Source: JAPPLB01 sp965218555 (lineage in GTDB: Bacteria > Acidobacteriota > Terriglobia > Bryobacterales > UBA6623). From it: a stretch of DNA of 64,000 bases. Positions within the stretch are counted from its first letter, which is position 1. Each line of letters begins with the position of its first letter. The stretch spans positions 3,038,001 to 3,102,000 of the forward strand of contig OZ244625.1 in NCBI GenBank assembly GCA_965218555.1, read 5' to 3'. The notes under the pieces are model-generated. The model was not told where the DNA came from and made no database searches. It saw only the letters and a list, made by a program, of their open reading frames with translations. Shown one piece after another: positions 41,928 to 50,340 of the stretch. The position numbers and the translations under genes are program-made.

Positions 41928-43013
41928 TCAACCTTTGATGTCGGCCAGGATCTGCTTTAGCTCTTTGAGCAGTTTCTCGGCTTGCTCACGCCTCCCCGCG
42001 GTGATGCGAGCTGTTCCGGGAATCTCGTGGCTGCGGTCGCGGATCAGGATACCCCGCTCCCGCAACCGGTCGCAGACGGCCTTCAATCGATCCCCGAACC
42101 GCGCCAGGACAAAATTCGCTTCGCTGGGGAAGTGCGTCACGCCGAGGTCGGCGAGGCCGTCGGTGAGAACTTGCCGCGCCGCCAGCGCCTCGGTGACGTA
42201 GTTGTTGATGTACTCTTGGTCGTCGATCGCCTCCAGAGCGCAAGCCGCGGCGAGCGAATTCACGCTGTAGGGTGACTGCCCCTTGGCGATGGCGGCGATG
42301 TTTTCAGCCTGTGAGAGCAAACAGCCGAGACGGAATCCGGCCATGCCGTAGACCTTGGAGAAGGTGCGGCTCACGAAAAGGTTCGGATGTGCGTCGAGCA
42401 GACCGAGCGCCGTGACATCGTAGAACTCGAAATACGCTTCATCGATCAGTACCGCCGCTTCCCCGGCTCGATCAAGGATTTGCTCGATTTCGGGGATACC
42501 GATCGCGCTGCCGGTGGGGTTGTTCGGATTGGCGAGCAGGATCGCGCTCGTGCGTTCTGAGATACCGTCCAGAAGTTCCTCAAGCGGGAATGCCAGATCC
42601 GGAAGCAGGTAGGGCGCCCGCCGGGGAGTCGCGCCGGCGAGTTCGGCATAGAACTGATACATCGCATACGTCGGCCACGGGATGAGGACTTCGTCGCCAG
42701 TATCGACGTAGGTGTTGATGAGGCAGTGGATCGCCTCGTCAGTGCCGTTCGTGAGAAGCAGTTGCTCCGGGCCGAGTCCCAGCCACTCCGCGATTTTGGG
42801 TGCGACCTCGCTGTACTCGGGGTAGACAGCGAAAAAGTCAGGATCGGCGATCCGCTTTAGCAGAGCGGCTACGCGCGGCGAGCAGCCGACAGTGTTTTCG
42901 TTGAAATCGAGACGCAACTTGCCGCGCCGTCCGCCCGTAGGGGGGTGGTAGGGAGCCATCCGCACGATGGCTTCGCGTGGTTTCGGCCTCACTACCAAGA
43001 TTGTGTCAGCCAT
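41928..43013 (-). CDS. hisC: histidinol-phosphate aminotransferase
   Basis: A 361-residue PLP enzyme that converts imidazole acetol phosphate to histidinol phosphate. PLP Lys is in SRTFSKVYGMAGFRLG near residue 221, Asn in NPNNPTGSAIG near 170, and Asp/Tyr in VLIDEAYFEFYD near 194. ATG at 43013 overlaps the hisD end by 8 bases. Upstream frame codons are inside hisD and not supported as start. Confidence 0.95.
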   Translation of the reverse strand: MADTILVVRPKPREAIVRMAPYHPPTGGRRGKLRLDFNENTVGCSPRVAALLKRIADPDFFAVYPEYSEVAPKIAEWLGLGPEQLLLTNGTDEAIHCLINTYVDTGDEVLIPWPTYAMYQFYAELAGATPRRAPYLLPDLAFPLEELLDGISERTSAILLANPNNPTGSAIGIPEIEQILDRAGEAAVLIDEAYFEFYDVTALGLLDAHPNLFVSRTFSKVYGMAGFRLGCLLSQAENIAAIAKGQSPYSVNSLAAACALEAIDDQEYINNYVTEALAARQVLTDGLADLGVTHFPSEANFVLARFGDRLKAVCDRLRERGILIRDRSHEIPGTARITAGRREQAEKLLKELKQILADIKG

Positions 43014-44268
43014 CGAGGCGAGCCTCGATCGAGCGAGCATGGGCTTCCAGGCCCTCAGCGCGCGCCAGCGTCGTGATAGCAGGTGCAAGGGCGCGCAGGC
43101 TCTTCTCGTTCAACTCCTGAACGGAGATGATCTTGACGTAGTCCAACACCGACAGGCCGCCGCGCAGGGTGGCGCCTCCGCCGGTCGGCAGAACGTGGTT
43201 CGGGCCGGATGCGTAGTCGCCGGCCGCCTCGGGACTCCAGCTCCCGACGAAGATGCTGCCGGCGTTCTTGACCCTGTCCAGCCAGGAGGCGTCGGGAACG
43301 GAAAGATGCTCCGGGGCGAAGTGATTCGCGAGTTCCATCGCCTCGTCGGTAGAAGAGACCACGATAACTGCGCTGTTACCCGCGATGGCTTTGGCTGCGA
43401 CGGCACGCGTAGACAGCGTTACGAGTTGCCGAGCGACCTCCGCCGCGACCCACCGGGCAAAGCGCTTCGAGGTCGTAAGCAACACGGCGCTCGCGTCTAC
43501 ATCATGCTCTGCCTGTGCGAGCATGTCAGCAGCGAAGTCTCGGGCGTCCTTCTTCGTGGCCCCCTTGGGAGCGATCAACAGGATCTCCGTCGGTCCCGCA
43601 AGAAAGTCGATGCCGACGGTACCGGCGAGCAGCTTCTTCGCCGCTGCGACGTAGACGTTGCCAGGTCCGACGATGCGCTCGGCGCGGGGCACGGATTCCG
43701 TCCCGAAGGCGAATGCCGCGACGGCCTGCGCTCCGCCCATGTGGAAGAAGTTCGAGACGCCAAAGTAGCCGGCTGCTCCCAGCGTGGCGGACGTGGGTCC
43801 GGGCGACGCAACTGATACGGTGGGCACCCCCGCCACCTGGGCAGGGATTACCGTCATCATCAGAGTCGAGGGTAGTGGATAGCGTCCGCCGGGAACGTAC
43901 GCTGCCACGGAAGCTAAAGGTCGAACGATCTGCCCGAGCTTCGCGCCACCGATGGACTTTGTCCAACTGCGCGGCTTCTGTAGTTCGGCGAACCGCCGAA
44001 TTTGCCGCGAGGCCGTCTCGATAGCGCTCCGCAGGTCATTGGGCAGTTCTTTTTGCGCTGTGGTCAGTTCATCAGCAGGGATGCGGAGTGACGGTCTTTC
44101 GAGGCGATCGAACTTGCGGGCGTACTCCAGCAGAGCCCGGTCGCCGCGCTTGCGTACGGCCTCCAGAATCGGTGTTACGGTCGCCTCCGCGCAGTCCCAA
44201 CGTGTCTGACGCCGCTTCAACAACCACTCCAAAGCAGGCTCGCCTGTGCTCCCGATGATCTTCAGCAT
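43006..44268 (-). CDS. hisD: histidinol dehydrogenase
   Basis: A 420-residue zinc and NAD enzyme that performs the last two oxidations to L-histidine. Family blocks: VPGGRYPLPSTLMMTVIPA near residue 125, SPGPTSATLGAAGYFGV near 155, GPTEILLIA, LAQAEHDVDASAVLLT near 255 (zinc ligands) and FAPEHLSV near 320 with the catalytic Glu/His pair. ATG at 44268, 17 bases after the hisI stop, places the start properly; the longer frame overlaps hisI. Confidence 0.96.
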   Translation of the reverse strand: MLKIIGSTGEPALEWLLKRRQTRWDCAEATVTPILEAVRKRGDRALLEYARKFDRLERPSLRIPADELTTAQKELPNDLRSAIETASRQIRRFAELQKPRSWTKSIGGAKLGQIVRPLASVAAYVPGGRYPLPSTLMMTVIPAQVAGVPTVSVASPGPTSATLGAAGYFGVSNFFHMGGAQAVAAFAFGTESVPRAERIVGPGNVYVAAAKKLLAGTVGIDFLAGPTEILLIAPKGATKKDARDFAADMLAQAEHDVDASAVLLTTSKRFARWVAAEVARQLVTLSTRAVAAKAIAGNSAVIVVSSTDEAMELANHFAPEHLSVPDASWLDRVKNAGSIFVGSWSPEAAGDYASGPNHVLPTGGGATLRGGLSVLDYVKIISVQELNEKSLRALAPAITTLARAEGLEAHARSIEARLDG

Positions 44269-44285
44269 GAGATGCCCGGAAGAAA

Positions 44286-44660
44286 CTAAGACTTGTAAAC
44301 CGAGGCGGGATCGTAAGCCGGTTGGTCGACCTGCTTCCACTCACCACCTTCCCAACGGCGATAGAAGCAGCTCCGAAATCCATTATGGCAAACACCCGGA
44401 CCCAGCGCCTCGACCTTGATGACGAGCGTATCTTCGTCGCAATCGACCAGGATTTCCTTCGCCAGCAGGTAGTGGCCCGATGTCTCGCCCTTCGTCCAAA
44501 GCTTGTCGCGCGACCGGCTGTAGAATGTCACGCGGCCGGTTTCGCGCGTCAGGTCCAGGGCTTCCTGATTCATGAAACCGACCATCAGGACCGCGCCGTC
44601 AGCCGCGTCTTGAATCACTGCCGGCACCAGCCCGTTTGTTTTCAAAAAGTTCATGTCCAT
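44286..44660 (-). CDS. hisI: phosphoribosyl-AMP cyclohydrolase
   Basis: A 124-residue zinc enzyme that opens the adenine ring in the third step of histidine synthesis. Zinc and magnesium ligands appear in VDCDEDTLVIKVEALGPGVC near residues 72-92, with HNGFRSCFY following, and WTKGETSGHY near 55-64. It has no HisE domain, so phosphoribosyl-ATP pyrophosphatase is separate. It is the first enzyme gene of the operon and follows the leader and attenuator. Confidence 0.96.
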   Translation of the reverse strand: MDMNFLKTNGLVPAVIQDAADGAVLMVGFMNQEALDLTRETGRVTFYSRSRDKLWTKGETSGHYLLAKEILVDCDEDTLVIKVEALGPGVCHNGFRSCFYRRWEGGEWKQVDQPAYDPASVYKS

Positions 44661-44683
44661 GTTGCACCTTTCGTCAATAAACG

Positions 44684-44713
44684 AAAAAACCCGCTCGGCT
44701 CGATGCCGGCGGG
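44684..44713 (-). terminator. his operon attenuator terminator
   Basis: On the minus strand CCCGC-CGGC, a 5-base loop, GCCG-A-GCGGG, then TTTTTT. The stem lies between the hisL stop and the hisI ATG. An 8-base stretch within the leader gene (44757-44764 read on the minus strand as GCCGGCGG) is exactly complementary to the 5' arm (CCGCCGGC) and can form the antiterminator. Confidence 0.85.
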
Positions 44714-44738
44714 CTTCGGGTCTCGGAAAGTTGAATGT

Positions 44739-44819
44739 TTATCGTTTTCCGCGCAGCCGCCGGCCGCCGCGCCTTGCATGGGCGTGGTGATGATGCCGGT
44801 GATGCCGCTCGAACCGCAC
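44739..44819 (-). CDS. hisL: histidine-operon leader peptide
   Basis: A 26-residue peptide from GTG at 44819 to TAA: MRFERHHRHHHHAHA followed by RRGGRRLRGKR. Seven histidines fall in nine codons, with an eighth-type context typical of his leaders. When charged tRNA-His is short, ribosomes stall here and free the antiterminator pairing, so the operon is transcribed. It is immediately followed by the attenuator hairpin and hisI. It is too small to be found by length-filtered gene calls. Confidence 0.85.
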   Translation of the reverse strand: MRFERHHRHHHHAHARRGGRRLRGKR

Positions 44820-44829
44820 TCGAAGTTTC

Positions 44830-44859
44830 AGTATAGTGACGAACCGACAAAACGGTCAA
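44830..44859 (-). promoter_or_regulatory. his operon promoter
   Basis: Minus strand TTGACC (44859-44854), 18-base spacer and TATACT (44835-44830). The hisL GTG starts only 10 bases downstream of the -10 box, so the transcript is nearly leaderless. Confidence 0.65.
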
Positions 44860-44875
44860 AGGGCTCGGAAGCAAA

Positions 44876-46582
44876 TCAGTCGGGAATCACGGGCAGCAGG
44901 ATGTGCGACGGACGAGCTCTGTCGTGATAGATGGTTTGCCGGGCGATCTTGCGTTCGGCGACCATCCCCTGTTCGTTGCCCGTGTTCGGATTGCGGTCCC
45001 ACATGGGGAAGTTGCTGCTCGTGATATGCACGCGGATGCGGTGGCCCTTCAGAAAGACATTGGCGGTCGGAAGGAGATCGATCGTGTACTCGTAGGGCCT
45101 GTCCGGCTCGAGCAGGCGCGGTCGTTCCCAGATGGACTCGCGGAACCGAGCTCGGAGGATGCCTTCAGTGAGATTGAAGGCTCGGCCGTCCGGGTAGACG
45201 TCGATGAGACGTGCAATGAAGTCCGTGTCACGCGTGGAGCATGCGGCATGGAGCTTTACGACGACCGGGCCCGTGACTTCGAGATCCCGGGCCAGCGGCT
45301 CACTCGTGAAGACCAGGACGTCCTGGCGGTTCTCGTTGAGGCGCTGATCGACCGGCCCGGCTCGGATGATACCCGGTATCTCCGTCGCGGAATGGTTGCC
45401 GCCGAGCGTGGGGACCGGATCGTCGGGATCGTAGATATAGCGCGTCGGCGGCTCGTCTTGCGGCGGAGCTACGCTGAGCGTGCCGTCCTTTTCGCTGTTG
45501 GCATGGAGGTAGTATTTCGTGAACCGGGTGCGAGCGAGGGGCCATTCGTTTTCGAGTCGCCACTCGTTGATGCCCATGACGAAGAGGCGGACCTTAGGTT
45601 CGCCGCGAATGCCGTTGTCGTTGCCCTTGACGACAAAATCGAGCCAGCGAATCGCTAGTCCGATCTCGTCTTTCTCGGGGGTTTCCCCGAAGTCGCGGTC
45701 GCCCACCACGCGGTTTCGCGAGTGCGTGGTCGGACTGATGGCGACCCGGATCTCGTCTGTCGCGCCGAGATTGGTCAGCTTCCGGAAATACTCGAGCGTT
45801 GCGCCGGGATAGTTGTCGTACCAGCCACTCATCAGATAGACGGGAATGCGAATCTTGTCGAGCTTGTGGCGGGTGCCGATGGCCTTCCAGAAGTCGTCGT
45901 ACGTCGAGTGGGAGACATAGTCGTTGTAGAGCTTGTTGGGTCGCGTACCGGCAACGGTATCGAGCGTGATGAGCGGCAAGTGGCGACACCAATTCCACCA
46001 GCCGAATTCTTCGACCTGTCTCTTGGTTTGTGGAGAATAGTCATAAATGCGGCGGGCGGTGTGTGCGAGTTGGATGGCGCCGTGGTCGCGATACATGCGT
46101 TGCCAGGGATCGGGATTGACGTTCTGGGGAACAATCGCCTTCAGATTGGGATGCGCCTCGGGGGCGGTGAGCCACTGCGTCGCGCCATAGTAGGAACTGC
46201 CGTACATGGCGATCTTGCCGTCGCACCAAGGTTGCCGGCTGATCCAGTCGATGCAGTCGTAGCCATCCTGCGCGTCGTCGAAGAAACGGTTGTCCATGCC
46301 CTGCTCGCCTTCCGAGCCGAGGTGTCCACGGGTCGCTTGACCGACGAAGACGTAACCGGCATCGAGAAAGCGGCCGGAGATGCCTCCCCAGAAGTCGGTG
46401 TCGTAGCCGCGGATGAGCACGACAGGGTATCGGCTTGGCCCCGGCCGGCTGATGCTCGTGCGCAGCTTAACGCCGTCCCGCATGGGCACCATCAGTTCTT
46501 CGGGTGCGGGTCGGTCGACAGTATCACAAAGGATGGCGAGAGAGAGCGCGGTCACGGCTGCCGCGGTTCGAAGGGAGTTCAC
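44876..46582 (-). CDS. CocE/NonD-family serine hydrolase (X-Pro dipeptidyl peptidase-like)
   Basis: A 568-residue alpha/beta hydrolase of the CocE/GAA (glutaryl-7-ACA acylase) family. The N-terminus is a signal-like helix, then ELMVPMRDGVKLRTSISRP. The nucleophile Ser is in KIAMYGSSYYGATQW near residue 140. Asp and His of the triad lie in DEIRVAISPTTHS and similar regions. The C-terminal jelly-roll domain has VVKLHAACSTRDTDFIARLI near 455. The GTG at 46582 fits a signal and has GTGGGA upstream; a GTG at 46681 is the alternative. Substrates cannot be read off. A second relative begins at 63825. Confidence 0.85.
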   Translation of the reverse strand: MNSLRTAAAVTALSLAILCDTVDRPAPEELMVPMRDGVKLRTSISRPGPSRYPVVLIRGYDTDFWGGISGRFLDAGYVFVGQATRGHLGSEGEQGMDNRFFDDAQDGYDCIDWISRQPWCDGKIAMYGSSYYGATQWLTAPEAHPNLKAIVPQNVNPDPWQRMYRDHGAIQLAHTARRIYDYSPQTKRQVEEFGWWNWCRHLPLITLDTVAGTRPNKLYNDYVSHSTYDDFWKAIGTRHKLDKIRIPVYLMSGWYDNYPGATLEYFRKLTNLGATDEIRVAISPTTHSRNRVVGDRDFGETPEKDEIGLAIRWLDFVVKGNDNGIRGEPKVRLFVMGINEWRLENEWPLARTRFTKYYLHANSEKDGTLSVAPPQDEPPTRYIYDPDDPVPTLGGNHSATEIPGIIRAGPVDQRLNENRQDVLVFTSEPLARDLEVTGPVVVKLHAACSTRDTDFIARLIDVYPDGRAFNLTEGILRARFRESIWERPRLLEPDRPYEYTIDLLPTANVFLKGHRIRVHITSSNFPMWDRNPNTGNEQGMVAERKIARQTIYHDRARPSHILLPVIPD

Positions 46583-46993
46583 CGCGTATTCCCACTGGAC
46601 GATATCGGCGCCATCGTCGTCTCGTCCGGCCGGGATTATTGTAGCTCCGATGGTGTACGGAAGCAGACCAAGAGAGATCACTCTTGACGATGTCGCATCC
46701 GGTGGAAAGCCTTTTACGATGAAGCCTCGGTCTCTGCTCGTTGTCGTCTGGCACTCGATCCGCTCGTTCGCGGGACGTTCCGGCGCTGCACGAGACGCAC
46801 GCAGGGTTGAGAGAAGCGCTTGCGGAGCGGGCCTGCCGGGGCGCCGCGGGTCAGTGGGTTTTACACGTCACAGGATGAACGGCTAGAATTGGGTTTGCAT
46901 CGGTTCTTCTCCCCCGGCAGATTCTTCTCGCTAATCCGCTGAGCCGGATCGCTAATCTTTCTACGGTGCCTTCGGGGACTTCAGAGTACAACC
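46583..46993. other. divergent intergenic region before purA
   Basis: About 410 bases between the hydrolase and purA if the inner GTG start is right (312 if not). It holds the purA promoter at 46860-46889. No gene is visible. Confidence 0.5.
46860..46889 (+). promoter_or_regulatory. purA promoter
   Basis: TTTACA (46860-46865), 18-base spacer and TAGAAT (46884-46889), about 105 bases before the purA ATG. Confidence 0.55.
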
Positions 46994-48295
46994 ATGGCGA
47001 ATGTGGTGATTCTCGGGACGCAGTGGGGTGACGAGGGCAAGGGCAAGGTCGTCGACCTGATTGCCGATCGTTTTGACGTCGTGGCACGCGCACAAGGGGG
47101 GCACAACGCCGGCCACACGGTGCACATCGGCGACCAGAAGTTCATTCTCAAGCTGGTGCCGAGCGGGATTCTACGGCCCGGCAAGACGGTCGTTATCGGC
47201 AATGGTGTTGTCATCGATCCCGCCGCCCTGCTGCAGGAGATCGATGCTCTTGAACAGGCGGGCGTTGAGGTAAAAGGCAACCTCTTCATCAGCAACCGCG
47301 CCCACGTGATTTTTCCTTACCATCGGACGATGGAAAAAGCGACCGAGCAAACGCCAGGAAAGATCAAAATCGGGACGACGTCGCGAGGCATTGGCCCCAG
47401 TTACGAAGACAAGATCGGCCGCCGCGGCATCCGGGTCGCGGAACTGGTCAACGGCGACAACTTCCGGGACCACTTCTGGGCAAATGCTCAAGAGAAGGAC
47501 GTCCTGGCCAGGGCCCTCCACATCGAAGAGGCTTGGGACTTCGACGCGATCTACGACGAGTATCGTGCCTACGCCGAGCGTATCCGCCCCTTCGTCTGCG
47601 ATACGGCAGGCTACCTTCAGAAGGCGATACGTCAGGGAAAAAGAGTGCTCTTTGAGGGCGCACAAGGAACGATGCTCGATATCGACCACGGTACGTATCC
47701 TTTCGTAACGTCCTCAAACGCTACGGCGGGAGGCGTCTGCACGGGACTGGGCGTTTCTCCAGTTCACGTCGACGCGGTCGTCGGGATCGTCAAGGCATAT
47801 GTCACGCGGGTAGGCGGCGGGCCGTTCCAGACCGAGGCGGACGGCGCCTCCGCACACCACCTGCGGGACCAAGGCGGTGAATACGGCTCGGTGACCGGTC
47901 GGCCCCGGCGCTGCGGCTGGTTCGACGTACCGCTGCTGCGCTACTCGAACACGATCAACAGCTTTGCGTCGCTCATTGTGACCAAGCTCGACGTTCTTGA
48001 CGGCCTGGAGAAGATCCCGGTGTGTACGGCATACCGTTACAAGGGCGAAGTTCTCAGAGACATGCCGGCCCTTCCGCACGTACTGGAGGCCGTCGAGCCG
48101 ATCTACGACGAGCGCCCCGGCTGGGAAGGTACGACCAGCGGCGTTACCGACCATGACGCCCTTCCGCAGGGAGCGAAGGACTACCTGCGTTTCCTGTCCG
48201 ATCAAGTGGAAGTTGAGTTTGGCGCAGTTTCAACGGGTCCCGAGCGAGACCAGACGATACTCCTCCGCGGCTCCAGGCTGGAGAAACTGCTTTAG
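46994..48295 (+). CDS. purA: adenylosuccinate synthetase
   Basis: A 433-residue GTP-dependent enzyme that joins IMP and aspartate on the way to AMP. The start VVILGTQWGDEGKGKVVD with the P-loop, catalytic Asp and His (GGHNAGHT near residue 38), GTTSRGIGPSYEDKIGR near 130, and the C-terminal GTTSGVTD are all present. The length is typical. It is transcribed alone from a good promoter. Confidence 0.97.
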   Translation: MANVVILGTQWGDEGKGKVVDLIADRFDVVARAQGGHNAGHTVHIGDQKFILKLVPSGILRPGKTVVIGNGVVIDPAALLQEIDALEQAGVEVKGNLFISNRAHVIFPYHRTMEKATEQTPGKIKIGTTSRGIGPSYEDKIGRRGIRVAELVNGDNFRDHFWANAQEKDVLARALHIEEAWDFDAIYDEYRAYAERIRPFVCDTAGYLQKAIRQGKRVLFEGAQGTMLDIDHGTYPFVTSSNATAGGVCTGLGVSPVHVDAVVGIVKAYVTRVGGGPFQTEADGASAHHLRDQGGEYGSVTGRPRRCGWFDVPLLRYSNTINSFASLIVTKLDVLDGLEKIPVCTAYRYKGEVLRDMPALPHVLEAVEPIYDERPGWEGTTSGVTDHDALPQGAKDYLRFLSDQVEVEFGAVSTGPERDQTILLRGSRLEKLL

Positions 48296-48559
48296 CAGGA
48301 TTCGGCCGGTCAGCAAAGGCCTGCCCAGCGACGGTCATGTTTGTCAGGTCTGATCCCGAAAACGCTTTGGACCGAGTCCGGTGGGCCACCGGGCCCACGA
48401 AGCCGGCGGCCTGAGGCAGAGAGAGAAGAGGATCGTGGGCCGGCGCATCGCCGTCACCAACTTCCCACCCCTCTCGGTTGTAACGCCTGTCGTCGTGTAC
48501 ATGAACCCCAAGCGTGTCATTCAGCACGGTACTGACGCGTTATCACGATAATAGAGGGC

Positions 48560-49768
48560 ATGCCTCTCCTTCCTTTCGACGAAGCCCGGGCCTTGATCGC
48601 CGCGCGCATGGCGGAGGGGCCGGTTCTTCCTCCGCCCGAAACGGCCGCGCTTGATCAGGCACTGGGACGCGTACTCGCCAAGGACACCGTCGCCGACCGG
48701 GACTATCCGCCGTTCAATCGCTCGACCCGTGACGGCTACGCGGTCATCGCCTCCGATGTCGCCGATCCGCCGGCGGTATTGGAAGTCATCGGAGAGACCC
48801 GAGCGGGCGAGGCATCACAATTCCACATCGAGCGCGGCCAGACGGTGCAGATCATGACCGGCGCTCCGGGGCCGGAAGGCGCGGATGCCGTGGTCATGCA
48901 AGAGTACTCGCAGCGCAATGGCCATCAAGTCAGGTTGGACCGCGGGGTGCCCAGCGGCAAAAATCTTATCTTTCAGGGCAGCGAGACCTGTGAAGGCGCT
49001 GTCGTACTGGAGGCGGGCTCGCTTTTGGGATATCCGGAGATTGCGTTACTAGGTTCAGTCGGCTGTGATCGGGTGGAAGTCCATCGCCGACCTGAAGTAG
49101 CCATTCTTTCCACTGGCGACGAAGTGCTTCCCATCGAGGCGACGCCGAAACCCTATCAGATCCGCAACTCGAACGCCTATTCGCTGGCGGCGCAGGTGCT
49201 CCGGGCGGGCGGCGAGCCCCGCATTCTACCGATTGCCCCCGACGTGCAGGACCGCACGCGGGACTTGATCGAGGATGGCCTGCGATCTGGCCTTCTGCTT
49301 CTCTCCGGCGGGGTTTCGGTCGGCAAGTATGACTTCGTCGAGAGCGCGCTGCGTGACCTGGGAGCGGAGTTCTTCATCACCAGCGTCGCCATTCAGCCCG
49401 GAAAGCCGCTTGTTTTCGCGAAGGTCTGCGGCAAGCCCGTTTTCGGTCTGCCGGGGAATCCGATTTCGACGATGGTAACCTTCGAGCTGTTCGCGCGCCT
49501 GGCGATCGATTTGCTCGCAGGCCGCAAGGATTCCCGGCTGACGTTCACGAGTGCCCGGTTGGTCAGAGATTTCGAGCACAAACCCGTCTTGACGCGCTTC
49601 CTGCCGGCCGTGTTGAGAGGCGATTACGGTGACGTAAGGGTCGATCCGGTACAATGGCAGGGGTCGGGCGATTTGGTTGCTTTGGCCCGTGCGGACTGCT
49701 TCCTGGTGGCCACGCCGGACCGCGATTCCTGGAACGCCGGGGATTGGATCTCGATCCTGCCAATGTGA
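48560..49768 (+). CDS. moeA: molybdopterin molybdenumtransferase
   Basis: A 402-residue enzyme that inserts molybdate into adenylated molybdopterin. All MoeA domains are visible: YPPFNRSTRDGYAV near residue 55, MTGAPGPEGADAVV near 98, the core STGDEV near 193, LLSGGVSVGKYDF near 250 and FGLPGNPISTMVTFELF near 300. A purine run (AGAGGGC) precedes the ATG and a GATAAT lies just upstream, so the transcript may be very short at its 5' end. The stop overlaps moaC. Confidence 0.95.
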   Translation: MPLLPFDEARALIAARMAEGPVLPPPETAALDQALGRVLAKDTVADRDYPPFNRSTRDGYAVIASDVADPPAVLEVIGETRAGEASQFHIERGQTVQIMTGAPGPEGADAVVMQEYSQRNGHQVRLDRGVPSGKNLIFQGSETCEGAVVLEAGSLLGYPEIALLGSVGCDRVEVHRRPEVAILSTGDEVLPIEATPKPYQIRNSNAYSLAAQVLRAGGEPRILPIAPDVQDRTRDLIEDGLRSGLLLLSGGVSVGKYDFVESALRDLGAEFFITSVAIQPGKPLVFAKVCGKPVFGLPGNPISTMVTFELFARLAIDLLAGRKDSRLTFTSARLVRDFEHKPVLTRFLPAVLRGDYGDVRVDPVQWQGSGDLVALARADCFLVATPDRDSWNAGDWISILPM

Positions 49769-50268
49769 GCAAACTCTCTCACTACGACGAGCGCGGCGCC
49801 GCGCGCATGGTGGATGTGAGCGACAAGCCGCCCACTCGCCGGACCGCCCGCGCCCATGCCTTCGTGAAGATTCCGGCGGCCGTGACCCGGCAACTCCCGG
49901 ACAATCCCAAGGGAGACCCGCTGGAAGTCGCGCGCATCGCCGGGATCACCGCAGCAAAGCGCACCAGCGAGTTAATTCCCCTCTGTCATCCTCTGCCGAT
50001 TACCCACGCCGACATTGAGGTCCGACTCGTTCCCGGCGGCGCCGAGATCGAATCCAGCGTAACGACCACGGCGCCGACCGGAGTCGAAATGGAAGCTCTC
50101 ACTGCTGTCTCGATTGCCGCGCTTACCATCTACGACATGATGAAAGCGCTCGACAAATCGATCGAAATCGGCGACATCTATCTCCTCATGAAGGATGGGG
50201 GCAAGAGCGGCCTCTATCTGCGCGAGGCCGGCTTGCGCCGAAACCGGCTCGTCGAGCGAAACGTATAG
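49765..50268 (+). CDS. moaC: cyclic pyranopterin monophosphate synthase
   Basis: A 167-residue enzyme that forms cyclic pyranopterin monophosphate in molybdenum cofactor synthesis. It starts with GTG (reading MSKLSHYDERGAARMVDVSD), overlapping the moeA stop as GTGA. Family blocks: MVDVSDKPPTRRTARA, AKRTSELIPLCHPLP near residue 72, TTAPTGVEMEALTAV near 103 and YDMMKALDKSIEIGDI near 128. The upstream frame inside moeA is not used. Confidence 0.95.
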   Translation: MSKLSHYDERGAARMVDVSDKPPTRRTARAHAFVKIPAAVTRQLPDNPKGDPLEVARIAGITAAKRTSELIPLCHPLPITHADIEVRLVPGGAEIESSVTTTAPTGVEMEALTAVSIAALTIYDMMKALDKSIEIGDIYLLMKDGGKSGLYLREAGLRRNRLVERNV

Positions 50269-50340
50269 CGAACAAGGGATGCTGTCAAGACGATGGTCAT
50301 GAAACCCCACGCCCGTCCCCGCCGCCCCATCGAGGTGACT

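Noticed and set aside
48296..48559. molybdenum-cofactor riboswitch before moeA
   Set aside because: A GTGGGCC/GGCCCAC hairpin is present (48381-48398), but the conserved riboswitch core could not be recognised.
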